Source: Facklamia sp050409585 (lineage in GTDB: Bacteria; Bacillota; Bacilli; Lactobacillales; Aerococcaceae). Taken from it: a stretch of 64,000 nt of DNA. A program made the translations under genes and the position numbers. The notes under the pieces were generated by a model that was not told the origin of the DNA, searched no databases, and saw only the letters and a program-made list of their open reading frames with translations. The DNA lies in the NCBI RefSeq assembly GCF_050409585.1, contig NZ_JBNUPE010000011.1:1-64000 (forward strand), read 5' to 3'. Within the stretch, counting starts at the first letter, position 1. Every line of letters begins with the position of its first letter. Positions 35,602 through 44,087 of this stretch are shown one piece after another.

Positions 35602-37299
35602 CTACTGCTTGATTAATATAGACTCTAACATTGGATGAAAAACTTCGGACAGCATCTGAGTTCCATAAATACCATAGTCATTTTGTGGCCTTTTAATAAA
35701 TAAATATAACATGTATTTAGGTTCTTCAGCAGGAAAGAAACTGATGACTGAATAAAAATAGTCGTTTTGTCCCGTTAGATAGCCTGTTCCCTCTTCATTA
35801 GCAATTTGAGCCGTTCCGGTTTTTGCCGCCACTCTGACTATGTCAGATTTAAAAGGTCTTGAAGTCCCATTTTGATCCTCAACCGCTTTAGTCATCAAGT
35901 CAATAATATAGAAAGTTACTTCAGGTTCAATAACTTGCCCTAAGTTTTGTTTTTGATAGCTTTGTCCGCTTTTATCAATATGATCAATATATTGAATTTT
36001 CATCATTTGCCCTTTGTTAGCAACCGCACTATAAGCTTGTAAAAGTTGCATCGGTGTAGCTGAAAATGCTTGGCCAAAGCCAGACATTATTCGTGATGTA
36101 GGGTTAGTGAAATCGAGTGAACCCGGATTTTCATTCGCTAGTTTACTATTTGTGCTAACGCCAAAACCAAATTTTTTTAATTCTTCAGTCCAAACTTGGT
36201 CTCCCATACGATTCACTAATTCGACCATTGCCACATTTGAAGAGCGAATGAAGCCATCTTCAAATGAAATTTGTCCCCAACCGAATTGGTTATGGTCTCT
36301 TACTTCACGATCAAACACTTTTACCATACCCGATAAGAACGTTTCTCCCGGTTGATAAACACCCATTTCTTTTGCTTTAGCCATGGTCAAAATCTTAACA
36401 GTTGATCCTGGTTCGTTAGCTGTTTCAACTAACAAATTCTGCCAAAGAGAGTCGATTCCTTCTCTGGTATTTAGATTAAATGAAGGTCTTTGAGCTGAGG
36501 TTAACAATTTACCAGTTTCTAATTCAACCAAGTAAGCCCCCATTGACTCAGGTTGATATTTCTTAAAAATCTTATCTAGAATAGTCTCGGTCTGATTTTG
36601 GATACGACTATCTAAAGTTAAATAGATATCATTAGCCAATTGAAGGTCAGTTGAATTTTTGCTTGATTTCCCACTCGATAATATATCATCAAATGCCGCT
36701 TCAATACCCATGGCTCCAACTAAACTTGATTGAGAACCTTCTTGGTTACTTTCATTAACTTCTGCATAACCTATTAAGTGAGAGGCAAAGTAGTCATTGA
36801 AATAATAACGGCTCACCTGACTAGTGAAAAAGATTCCCGGTAAGTTTTCAGCTTCAATTGCTAATTTTGTCTGTGCTGATATGTTTTTAGAAGCTGAGCC
36901 AAACTCAACTTGATTGACATTATCACTATTTAATTGCGTCCATATTTTTTCTTTCGGCATATCGATATATTTAGCAAGAATGGTCGCCGTATAATCAATG
37001 TCTTTAACCGTTTCACCTTCTGCCCAATCAGCATCTAGAACAGCGTACATAGAATAAGAAGTAGTATCCATTGCAATAGGCTGACCAAACTGATCATAAA
37101 TTGTGCCTCTTTTTGCTTTAGCAATACTACTTCTATTGTCTACTTGCATTTCTAGTTTAGTTAAATTAACACCATTTACTTGTTTGAATAAAGCTATTTG
37201 TGCCATTCGACCAATCATTACTAAACCGATTAAAATTACAATGATAGCTAAAAAAAACAAATTCATCCCTTGATTATTATTCGCATTATTATTAGTCAT
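35602..37299 (-). CDS. ftsI: septal class B penicillin-binding protein (FtsI/PBP2x type)
   Basis: Transpeptidase of 565 residues. There is one N-terminal membrane helix (about 13-34), a dimerisation region, then the catalytic domain with STVK (299-302), SSN (353-355) and KTGT (493-496). It crosslinks septal peptidoglycan. It lacks the two C-terminal PASTA domains found in pneumococcal PBP2x; the protein ends soon after the catalytic domain. It overlaps ftsL by 8 bases, the standard arrangement. Confidence 0.95.
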   Translation of the reverse strand: MTNNNANNNQGMNLFFLAIIVILIGLVMIGRMAQIALFKQVNGVNLTKLEMQVDNRSSIAKAKRGTIYDQFGQPIAMDTTSYSMYAVLDADWAEGETVKDIDYTATILAKYIDMPKEKIWTQLNSDNVNQVEFGSASKNISAQTKLAIEAENLPGIFFTSQVSRYYFNDYFASHLIGYAEVNESNQEGSQSSLVGAMGIEAAFDDILSSGKSSKNSTDLQLANDIYLTLDSRIQNQTETILDKIFKKYQPESMGAYLVELETGKLLTSAQRPSFNLNTREGIDSLWQNLLVETANEPGSTVKILTMAKAKEMGVYQPGETFLSGMVKVFDREVRDHNQFGWGQISFEDGFIRSSNVAMVELVNRMGDQVWTEELKKFGFGVSTNSKLANENPGSLDFTNPTSRIMSGFGQAFSATPMQLLQAYSAVANKGQMMKIQYIDHIDKSGQSYQKQNLGQVIEPEVTFYIIDLMTKAVEDQNGTSRPFKSDIVRVAAKTGTAQIANEEGTGYLTGQNDYFYSVISFFPAEEPKYMLYLFIKRPQNDYGIYGTQMLSEVFHPMLESILIKQ

Positions 37300-37735
37300 T
37301 TTGATCGATATCCTTTACGCGATCCATTTCTGCCTTCATACCGTTGGCTTCTGCTACAAGCTCAATATTTTTATACTTTAAGTTTTCAGCCTTTTCGACC
37401 ATTAACATTTCTGTTTCTTTGACAAGCTCAGCCTCTTCCAACTGGATCTCTTGAATCCTTTGGTTAACCTGGTTGACTTGCCAATGAATATAAAGACTCG
37501 CAAAGCAACAGCTAACCATTATAAAAATACCTAGCAATGCTAAGTTTCGATTCGTTATAATCGTTTGCCTTTTTGATCTCCTATCTTCATTATCAAACCA
37601 ATCAGATTGATGGGAAGGTTCCCACTCTTCAATCTTTCGGACTGCTGAGCCATCAAACGTATTAGTAGATTGACCGACTAGCGATTGGGCTTGGTCTTTA
37701 TTATAATAATTTCTTCTTTGATAACTTTCAGTCAC
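37292..37735 (-). CDS. ftsL: cell division protein FtsL
   Basis: Small bitopic protein of about 147 residues. A charged cytoplasmic part is followed by one membrane helix (about residues 64-83) and a leucine-zipper-like coiled coil (about 85-140). The partners are DivIB/FtsQ and DivIC. The frame is open to a TTG at 37,753, but GGAGG lies 9 bases before the GTG at 37,735, which I take as the start. Position between rsmH and the PBP gene decides the identification. Confidence 0.9.
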   Translation of the reverse strand: MTESYQRRNYYNKDQAQSLVGQSTNTFDGSAVRKIEEWEPSHQSDWFDNEDRRSKRQTIITNRNLALLGIFIMVSCCFASLYIHWQVNQVNQRIQEIQLEEAELVKETEMLMVEKAENLKYKNIELVAEANGMKAEMDRVKDIDQND

Positions 37736-37755
37736 AATCGCTATCCTCCTCAATA

Positions 37756-38700
37756 CTACATACTAATTCTTTCAATAATTCTTAATTTTGCTGATCTTGA
37801 ACGATTGTTATTCTTTAACTCTTCTTTTGAAGGTAGTATCGGTTTTCGATTAACTATTCGATAATCTGCTTGTTGATTACTTAAAACAGGTAAATTTCTA
37901 GGTGTTTCTGGTAAGGTGGATACTTGCTTAAACATTTGTTTAACCAATCGATCTTCTAAGGAATGGAAGGTAATAACTGCCATCCTGCCACCTACTTTTA
38001 ACAGTTTTAACCCCTGTTCAATTGAACTTTCGACTGCGCCAAGCTCATCGTTAACAGCTATTCGAATGGCTTGAAAAGCTCGCTTAGCTGGATGTCCACC
38101 GGTCCGACGTGTCGCGGCAGGAATCGCTTCTTTAATAATCTCTGCTAATTGAGTAGTTGTTTCAATTGCTTGTTTTTTACGACTTTGTTCAATATTTCTT
38201 GCAATTCTTTTAGCAAATTTTTCTTCACCATACCGGAAGATAATACGCACCAAATCATTATAATCCCAAGTATTTACTACTTCATAAGCATCGAGCTCTT
38301 GCCTTTGGTCCATTCGCATATCTAGCCTTGCTTCTTGATGATAGGAGAACCCTCTTTCCGCAATATCTAATTGTGGTGAAGATACTCCCAAATCATAGTA
38401 AATCCCATCAATTAGGTGAATTGATTGCTCCGATAAGGCGACTTCTAAATCACGAAAATTTCTTTCAAAAAAAGTTATTTTTCCTTGGGATAATTGCTCT
38501 TTTAAAGTTACTTTAGCATTATTAATTGCCATAAGATCTTGGTCAAATGCCAATAATTTTCCACGGTCTGAAAGAAGGCTTAATAAGTATTGAGCATGTC
38601 CAGCGCCACCCAATGTACAATCAACATAAATTCCATTGGGATTCACTTCTAAACCATCAATTGTTTCCTTTAGTAAAACTGTTTCGTGCTCAAAGGACAT
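37756..38700 (-). CDS. rsmH: 16S rRNA (cytosine-1402-N4)-methyltransferase RsmH
   Basis: SAM-dependent methyltransferase (MraW) of 314 residues. The start HETVLLKETIDGL is typical, the SAM site VDCTLGGAGHAQYLL is at about 28-42, YDLGVSSPQLDIAERGFSY lies in the middle in two blocks, and RAFQAIRIAVNDEL near 210 and VITFHSLEDRLVK near 248 complete the family pattern. It modifies the ribosomal P site. The gene is always next to mraZ. Confidence 0.98.
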   Translation of the reverse strand: MSFEHETVLLKETIDGLEVNPNGIYVDCTLGGAGHAQYLLSLLSDRGKLLAFDQDLMAINNAKVTLKEQLSQGKITFFERNFRDLEVALSEQSIHLIDGIYYDLGVSSPQLDIAERGFSYHQEARLDMRMDQRQELDAYEVVNTWDYNDLVRIIFRYGEEKFAKRIARNIEQSRKKQAIETTTQLAEIIKEAIPAATRRTGGHPAKRAFQAIRIAVNDELGAVESSIEQGLKLLKVGGRMAVITFHSLEDRLVKQMFKQVSTLPETPRNLPVLSNQQADYRIVNRKPILPSKEELKNNNRSRSAKLRIIERISM

Positions 38701-38717
38701 ATTGTCACCTCGTTATT

Positions 38718-39149
38718 TTAAAATCCAAAATCAATCATTTCTTCTGCAATATTTTCAAAATTTTCCTCAGCATCCTCTGCAAAATCTTCCCAAAGCTCAC
38801 TGCTCCAAATCTCGATACGGTCTGATACGCCAATCACACGACATTCCTTATCAATCTTAGCGAACTCTATAAGATTTTTTGGTAAATTTATCCGTCCTTG
38901 CTTATCGATTTCTACTTCGGTGGCAGCCGAATAGAAAAAACGAGTAAACTTACGTGCGTCTTTTTTAGCTAGAGGTAATTGTTTTAATTTTTCTTCAATT
39001 GTTTCCCATGCATTCATGGGGTAGCCAAATAAACAGCCATCCAGACCTCTAGTTACTATAAAAGTCGAACCTAGTTCTGGACGAAACTTAGCAGGCATGA
39101 TCAAGCGGCCTTTGGAATCGATATTATGTTGATATTCTCCCATTAACAC
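38718..39149 (-). CDS. mraZ: transcriptional regulator MraZ
   Basis: Protein of 143 residues with two SpoVT/AbrB-type half domains, each holding the DxKGRxxxP pattern: DSKGRLIMPAKFR (about 11-23) and DKQGRINLPKNL (about 83-94). It forms rings that bind repeated TGGGn boxes in front of its own operon. The GTG at 39,149 gives the family-typical start MLMGEYQHN, while the ATG two codons on would remove conserved residues. First gene of the division cluster. Confidence 0.97.
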   Translation of the reverse strand: MLMGEYQHNIDSKGRLIMPAKFRPELGSTFIVTRGLDGCLFGYPMNAWETIEEKLKQLPLAKKDARKFTRFFYSAATEVEIDKQGRINLPKNLIEFAKIDKECRVIGVSDRIEIWSSELWEDFAEDAEENFENIAEEMIDFGF

Positions 39150-39182
39150 GACTTGTTCACACTCCTCTCCTAAGTTAGATTA

Positions 39183-39212
39183 ATTTTACCACATACTCCC
39201 ACTTTTCACCAC
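39183..39212 (-). promoter_or_regulatory. MraZ boxes overlapping the mraZ promoter
   Basis: On the minus strand three direct repeats TGGTG, TGGGA and TGGTA are spaced exactly 10 bases apart (39,207-39,211, 39,197-39,201 and 39,187-39,191). This matches the known MraZ operator of three TGGGn boxes with 5-base spacers. The last repeat overlaps an extended -10, TGGTAAAAT, so binding would affect transcription of the whole mraZ-divIVA cluster. Confidence 0.75.
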
Positions 39213-39231
39213 CTTATAGACAAAATTGAAT

Positions 39232-39266
39232 AAAAAAACAGGTTTTGCTAGAAAGCAAAACCTGTT
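39232..39266 (-). terminator. terminator of the murA-mbl operon
   Basis: ACAGGTTTTGCT/AGCAAAACCTGT stem with a 4-base loop, and seven U on the minus strand. It separates the murA operon from the mraZ cluster. Confidence 0.88.
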
Positions 39267-39316
39267 AAAGCTTGATATTATGATCATTTAAAGCTATTAA
39301 AAAAGTGGTGGGGTAA

Positions 39317-39745
39317 TTAGAAAAAAATCGTCCACCATCTTAAAATAATCATTCCCACTAAATAAAAAACCAAGAAATAAAAAAGTAATTCACTTGCAGG
39401 CAAATAAAATTGCTTAAAATAGAAATGGTCGATTTCTTGTATATACTTATGTAATTGAACACCGATTGCAAAAGAAGAAAATAAAATAATAAATGGTAGC
39501 ACATTAAAACCAAAAATTAACCAGCCAAAACCGTAAATTAATACCAATAAAGTGGGTAATAAACAAATGGCTAATGTTATAGGCCAATTTTTAAAATAGG
39601 TTAAATAAGGTCTCCCATATTTTTTAATTAAAAAAATCATAGTTAGAGGAATGATATAAAGCAATAACTCAAATACAGAAAAATCACTTGTCTGCAAAGT
39701 ATCCCTTCTTTCCTCTAATGAATATTTCCTTTTAATATTATTCAA
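39317..39745 (-). CDS. unknown polytopic membrane protein
   Basis: No family recognised. The 142 residues hold about four hydrophobic helices (about 26-40, 52-69, 78-95 and 118-140) and a conserved-looking loop with QLHKYIQEIDHFYFKQF between the third and fourth. It overlaps the epuA gene by 8 bases and ends the DUF1146-murA-mbl-epuA operon just before a terminator, so it is likely translated with envelope genes. An EbsA-like or transport accessory role cannot be argued from what is visible. Confidence 0.8.
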   Translation of the reverse strand: MNNIKRKYSLEERRDTLQTSDFSVFELLLYIIPLTMIFLIKKYGRPYLTYFKNWPITLAICLLPTLLVLIYGFGWLIFGFNVLPFIILFSSFAIGVQLHKYIQEIDHFYFKQFYLPASELLFYFLVFYLVGMIILRWWTIFF

Positions 39746-39941
39746 TAAATGTCAATAAATGCAACCAGGTATCTTGATTAAATACTTCCCAATAATTTCC
39801 GTCTCCTAAAACAGCGTAACCGATAACTAAACCCATTCCAAAGACAATAATTAAAAGGATGATAAAGAAAAAAACTTTGAAGATCCCTTTCATAACTTGT
39901 TTAAATAGTGGATATTCTAAATATTTTAACTTCTCTGCCAT
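39738..39941 (-). CDS. epuA: EpuA-like small membrane protein (RpoB-named family)
   Basis: Protein of 67 residues with a short charged N-terminus, one membrane helix (about 22-46, IFKVFFFIILLIIVFGMGLVIGY) read here in two parts, and a short external tail GDGNYWEVFNQDTWLHLLTFIE. This is the family usually labelled DNA-directed RNA polymerase subunit beta by mistake, found after murA in streptococci (EpuA) and after mbl in lactobacilli. Function is unproven; the operon suggests the envelope. Confidence 0.88.
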   Translation of the reverse strand: MAEKLKYLEYPLFKQVMKGIFKVFFFIILLIIVFGMGLVIGYAVLGDGNYWEVFNQDTWLHLLTFIE

Positions 39942-39956
39942 TTATTCACCCCTAGT

Positions 39957-41021
39957 TTATTTCCAAATGGATTGCCACAATCTCATAAAGAAATTTGGCT
40001 TACTTGGTTTTTTATTATTTTTGTTTGGATCAATTAAACCGGATTCGACCCAATCCATCATTATACCAGTTCCTAATGCTACTGCATTCATGGGTTGGTC
40101 AGAAGGAATAGCTGAGACTTTTATCTGCTCAGTGATTAACAAATCTAGATCTTGGATCATCGCGCCCCCGCCTGTAATAACCAGTCCTTGATCATGGATA
40201 TCTGCGATTATTTCTGGAGAAGCTTGTTCAATCACTCTGCGTATTGTTCTCACTATTTGATCTAATAAATCTTTTAATGCCCGATGTAAATCGTTAGAGT
40301 CAACATTAATCGCTTTTGGTAATCCTGTAACAAGATCGCGCCCCTTTAACTCTTGGTTATGAACATCTCTTCCATCCACCTTTTTAGCACAGGCAAGTTG
40401 CATTTTTATCCTCTCAGCTGATTGGATCCCAATGAGTAGTTGGTAATGGTCCTTAAAATACTGGATAATTGCTTCATCAAAGTCATCACCAGCTATCTTA
40501 ATCGATTCTGCGTGAAGAATTTCACCTGAAGCAATAATTGCTATATCCGTCGTTCCTCCACCAATATCTACAATCATACTTCCTTTGGCTGATAAAACAT
40601 CTAGGCCCGAACCGATAGCCGCTACCATCGGTTCAACTTCTACTCGAACCCTACCCGAAGTAACTTTTTGAACTGCCTCGAATAGTGAAAGTTGTTCGAT
40701 TTCACTTACATTGGTTGGCGTTGAAATTAAAACATTTGCCTTTCTCAAGCCACGTCGAATGTGTGCGCGCTTGAAAAAGTGAAGAAGCATGGCTTCGGTT
40801 AAGTCATAGTCTGATACCACTCCACCTTTTAAAGGTTGTATAACTTCAAGAGACTTTGGCACTCTACCCCGCATTTCATAAGCTTCTCGTCCCACTGCCA
40901 TTACTTCTTGAGTCGATTGATCTACAGCAATCACTGCGGGCTCATTTAAAATGACTCCTCGGCCTTTAAGATGGATTAATACATTGGTTGTTCCTAAATC
41001 AATACCTATATCTCTAGCCAT
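39957..41021 (-). CDS. mbl: MreB/Mbl-type actin with C-terminal amphipathic tail
   Basis: Second MreB-family ATPase of the window, about 354 residues. It is nearer the consensus than the mreBCD copy: GIDLGTTNVLIH (about 5-16), VDIGGGTTDIA, the intact AGDDFDEAIIQY block and VITGGGAMI. It ends in a linker rich in Lys, Asn and Pro and then FFMRLWQSIWK, an amphipathic tail that may bind membrane. The frame opens at 41,054, inside murA, but AAAGGA lies 8 bases before the ATG at 41,021. It is cotranscribed with murA and epuA. Confidence 0.94.
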   Translation of the reverse strand: MARDIGIDLGTTNVLIHLKGRGVILNEPAVIAVDQSTQEVMAVGREAYEMRGRVPKSLEVIQPLKGGVVSDYDLTEAMLLHFFKRAHIRRGLRKANVLISTPTNVSEIEQLSLFEAVQKVTSGRVRVEVEPMVAAIGSGLDVLSAKGSMIVDIGGGTTDIAIIASGEILHAESIKIAGDDFDEAIIQYFKDHYQLLIGIQSAERIKMQLACAKKVDGRDVHNQELKGRDLVTGLPKAINVDSNDLHRALKDLLDQIVRTIRRVIEQASPEIIADIHDQGLVITGGGAMIQDLDLLITEQIKVSAIPSDQPMNAVALGTGIMMDWVESGLIDPNKNNKKPSKPNFFMRLWQSIWK

Positions 41022-41046
41022 TATACTCATCCTTTCTGGATGATAA

Positions 41047-42360
41047 TTAAGCAAACACAGCTTTTACAGCTGGTTTATTTTGAATGGATGGAATTGGCTG
41101 GATATTAACACGTTCGATGTTTGCTCCTAAGCGAGCTAGCTTTTCATGGAAGAGGTAATAACCACGATCAAGATATTTCAACTCAGAAACCCTTGTCAAT
41201 CCTTTAGCAGTAAGTCCTGCAATAATAAGAGCAGCTGCCGCACGAAGGTCTGTCGCTTTAACCTGGGCACCTGATAATTCTGCAGGTCCGTACATTACAA
41301 CTGTTTGGCGTTCAATTTTGAAATCAGCGCTCATTCGACGCAATTCTTCAAAGTGCATGAATCGATTTTCAAAAACGGTTTCAGAAAGTGCTGAGTCTCC
41401 CTTAGCTAATAATTGAGCAATCGACATTTGTGCCTGCATATCCGTTGGAAAGCCTGGATAAGGCATGGTTTTAATGTCTGTGGGTTTCAAAACCTTGGGA
41501 CCAATTACCCTTAGCGAAGAATCAAACACTTCAAAAACAACGCCCATTTCTTGCAACTTACTAATTAGCGGTTTGTTGTGATGAGCAATCGCTCCTTCAA
41601 TCATGACATCTCCATTAGTCACAGCAGCCGCTACCATAAAAGTACCGGCTTCGATACGATCTGGCATAACTTCATAGTCCGTAGCCAAAAGTTCTGAAAC
41701 ACCTTCGATACGTATTGTCTCCGTTCCAGCACCTGAAACTTTAGCACCCATTTTATTTAAAAAGTTAGCTAAGTCAACAATCTCTGGTTCTCTAGCAACA
41801 TTTTCAATCACTGTTTCGCCTTTAGCTAAAACAGCAGCCATCATAATATTTTCAGTGGCTCCCACCGAAGGGAAATCCAGGTAAATATTGGCTCCGATTA
41901 ACTGGTCTGCTTTTGCTTCAACATATCCTGCTGCATTTTCAATAGTAGCTCCTAATGCTTCAAATCCTTTTAGGTGCAAATCAATGGGACGTGTACCGAT
42001 TGCACAACCGCCTGGCATGGCCACACGCGCATGACCAAAACGTGCTAACATTGGTCCCATTACAACGATCGAAGCGCGCATTTTACTAACAAAGTCATAG
42101 TCCGCCATAGTTTTAACCCGACCTGTCGCATCGAGCGTCATCTGATTATTCGCTTGATTGAATTTAGTCTCTAGGTCAATATTCTTTAGCAATTCGTTCA
42201 TTGTTAAAACGTCTGATAAAACAGGCACATTACTTAGTCGTGTAATTCCTTTCGACGCCAAAATAGAAGCTGCCAGAATTGGTAAAACTGCATTCTTAGC
42301 ACCTTCAACCTTGACTGTACCCTCCAAACGGTTGCCACCTTGTACAATAATTTCTTCCAT
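41047..42360 (-). CDS. murA: UDP-N-acetylglucosamine 1-carboxyvinyltransferase
   Basis: First committed enzyme of peptidoglycan synthesis, 437 residues. The phosphoenolpyruvate-binding and fosfomycin-target Cys is C119 in PGGCAIGTRPIDLH, so it is the sensitive Cys type rather than Asp. The N-terminal GGNRLEGTVKVEGAKNAVLPI and the C-terminal LDRGYYLFHEKL blocks are intact. It stands between a DUF1146 gene and mbl, as in Bacillus and lactobacilli. Firmicutes often have a second copy, which is not in this window. Confidence 0.98.
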   Translation of the reverse strand: MEEIIVQGGNRLEGTVKVEGAKNAVLPILAASILASKGITRLSNVPVLSDVLTMNELLKNIDLETKFNQANNQMTLDATGRVKTMADYDFVSKMRASIVVMGPMLARFGHARVAMPGGCAIGTRPIDLHLKGFEALGATIENAAGYVEAKADQLIGANIYLDFPSVGATENIMMAAVLAKGETVIENVAREPEIVDLANFLNKMGAKVSGAGTETIRIEGVSELLATDYEVMPDRIEAGTFMVAAAVTNGDVMIEGAIAHHNKPLISKLQEMGVVFEVFDSSLRVIGPKVLKPTDIKTMPYPGFPTDMQAQMSIAQLLAKGDSALSETVFENRFMHFEELRRMSADFKIERQTVVMYGPAELSGAQVKATDLRAAAALIIAGLTAKGLTRVSELKYLDRGYYLFHEKLARLGANIERVNIQPIPSIQNKPAVKAVFA

Positions 42361-42422
42361 TTTAAATGAATCCCCTTTTGAAGACTATCGCTTTGGAGTA
42401 GGCGAGAGACTTATACACATGA

Positions 42423-42656
42423 TTAGAGAAACGCTGACATCAATAGTAGACGTAAGGTTTCAATGATTGTTATAAAAAACGAACTTGTCAAATAGCCCAA
42501 GCCAATACTACATAAAATACATAGGTATCGGTCCATTGCTTGGTGTTGAGGCTGTAAAACACTCCTCCAATTAACTTTTGACAGAGCCATATAGGCTAGG
42601 ATGACAAAGAAAATGCGAAAAAACAGTACTGCCATACCATTTATAATTGCATACAT
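42423..42656 (-). CDS. DUF1146 small membrane protein (YwzB-like)
   Basis: Protein of 77 residues with two membrane helices (about 6-24 and 45-72) and the family feature ALSKVNW between them. DUF1146 genes sit upstream of murA in many Firmicutes (ywzB in Bacillus); the function is unknown. Here it is 62 bases before murA and has its own extended -10 promoter, so it likely leads the murA-mbl operon. Confidence 0.85.
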   Translation of the reverse strand: MYAIINGMAVLFFRIFFVILAYMALSKVNWRSVLQPQHQAMDRYLCILCSIGLGYLTSSFFITIIETLRLLLMSAFL

Positions 42657-42683
42657 TTAAATCACCCTTTCATGTTCGTAATC

Positions 42684-42692
42684 ATCATAGCA
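42684..42692 (-). promoter_or_regulatory. extended -10 promoter of the DUF1146-murA-mbl operon
   Basis: TGCTATGAT on the minus strand, with TTTTAC near the -35 position, about 28 bases before the DUF1146 start. Confidence 0.5.
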
Positions 42693-42765
42693 TAAATAAG
42701 AAGTAAGTAAAATGACTATAAAGCAAAAATACTATCAAAAAGAAATAGGGCTTAACTTTTCACAA

Positions 42766-42798
42766 TAAAAAAGCTATCCTGCTAATCTTTGACAGTAT
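42766..42798 (-). terminator. candidate terminator after mvaS
   Basis: A short imperfect stem (TAnCTG/CAGnTA) is followed by six U on the minus strand, just past the mvaS stop. It is weaker than the other terminators of the window. Confidence 0.45.
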
Positions 42799-42810
42799 GA
42801 AATCTATTTA

Positions 42811-44046
42811 TTACTTTTTAAAGTCATTTTGATGACTAGCATTTTGTAGATAATAACGTCGATGGTTATCAATCTTAGCCAAATAAAACTCTCCTTCATG
42901 AACACTTGGATCAAATTCAATTATTTCGTCACTAGGCTCAATGGCTTCTAAGTATAGCTTTTCATATTCCTCAATGCTTAACTTTCGACGTTTCTGGAAC
43001 ATTGCTTCAATTTCATTCAAGAGTATAGCCTCTCTAAAACCTGGCTGTAATGCTCCAAAAAAACATTCAGCAACCGCACCTGAACCATAAGAAAATAGGG
43101 AAATCTTATCGCCTTTTTTAAGACTTTGATCATGAACTAAAAGTGAAATTAAGCCTAGATAAAGCGAGCCAGTATAAATGTTGCCAATATGTCTTGAATA
43201 TTGAACAGCGTGATCGTAATGTTTATCAAAACGGTCTAAAGCCTTCAACTTCTGATCTACATCTTTGAGTGTATTTGTTGAATCATTTAAATACTGACGA
43301 TAGTTTTTAATCGCCTTACGACCCATTTTGGTAAATGGTAAATGGAACAATTGTACTTGATAAGCATCCCAAAAATCCGGTTTACGCTTACCTACTTCTT
43401 CCATAATATTCAAAAAGGTCTGATTATATAGATTGGTAGAAAACTTACCGTCTACACGTGGATATATGTCGTATTGTGGTCGCCAAAAATCAAATTGATT
43501 GTCAGTATAAGCAATGCTTTCTTCTTCAATAGCTAAAATCGCTGGATCAGCAGTTATTAACATAGCCACTGCTCCTGCTCCTTGAGTCGCTTCTCCAGAA
43601 GACGCTAGACCATATCGAGCAATATCGGTTGTAACGACTAACACCTTTCTTTCGGGTCTTAAGCGCACATAGTCAACAGCCGCTTGTAAAGCTGCCGTTC
43701 CTGCATAACATGCCTCTTTGATTTCATAGGAGCGTGCAAAACGGTTAATCTTTAATGCTTGGTGCAAATATATTGAAGCTGCTTTAGAATAATCAAAAGA
43801 CGATTCAGTAGCTACAATCACTTGGTCAATTAAGTCCCGATCTTCTTTTGAAATAATTGGTAACGCTGCATTAATGGCCAATGTAACAATATCTTGTTTG
43901 TAATCCGTGACAGCCATTTGACTTTGGCCGATTCCAATTGTAAATTTTGCTGGATCAATATCTCTTGCTTGAGCTAATTCCTCCATGTCTACATATTGGG
44001 GTGGTATATAAAAATGAATACGGTCGATTCCAACTTTTGTTTTCAT
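42811..44046 (-). CDS. mvaS: hydroxymethylglutaryl-CoA synthase
   Basis: Thiolase-fold enzyme of about 411 residues, second step of the mevalonate route. The acyl-accepting Cys lies in KEACYAGTAALQ (about residues 107-118), with the catalytic His in FHLPFTKMGRKA (about 232-243), and GSGAVAECFFG near 318. It starts KVGIDRIHFYIPP, as usual. The ATG at 44,046 has GAGGAGGG 5 bases upstream; the longer frame to 44,070 does not. It follows mvaA by 41 bases. Confidence 0.97.
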   Translation of the reverse strand: MKTKVGIDRIHFYIPPQYVDMEELAQARDIDPAKFTIGIGQSQMAVTDYKQDIVTLAINAALPIISKEDRDLIDQVIVATESSFDYSKAASIYLHQALKINRFARSYEIKEACYAGTAALQAAVDYVRLRPERKVLVVTTDIARYGLASSGEATQGAGAVAMLITADPAILAIEEESIAYTDNQFDFWRPQYDIYPRVDGKFSTNLYNQTFLNIMEEVGKRKPDFWDAYQVQLFHLPFTKMGRKAIKNYRQYLNDSTNTLKDVDQKLKALDRFDKHYDHAVQYSRHIGNIYTGSLYLGLISLLVHDQSLKKGDKISLFSYGSGAVAECFFGALQPGFREAILLNEIEAMFQKRRKLSIEEYEKLYLEAIEPSDEIIEFDPSVHEGEFYLAKIDNHRRYYLQNASHQNDFKK

Positions 44047-44087
44047 TAATTCCCTCCTCAGTTTTTTCAATCATAATAGACATTATC

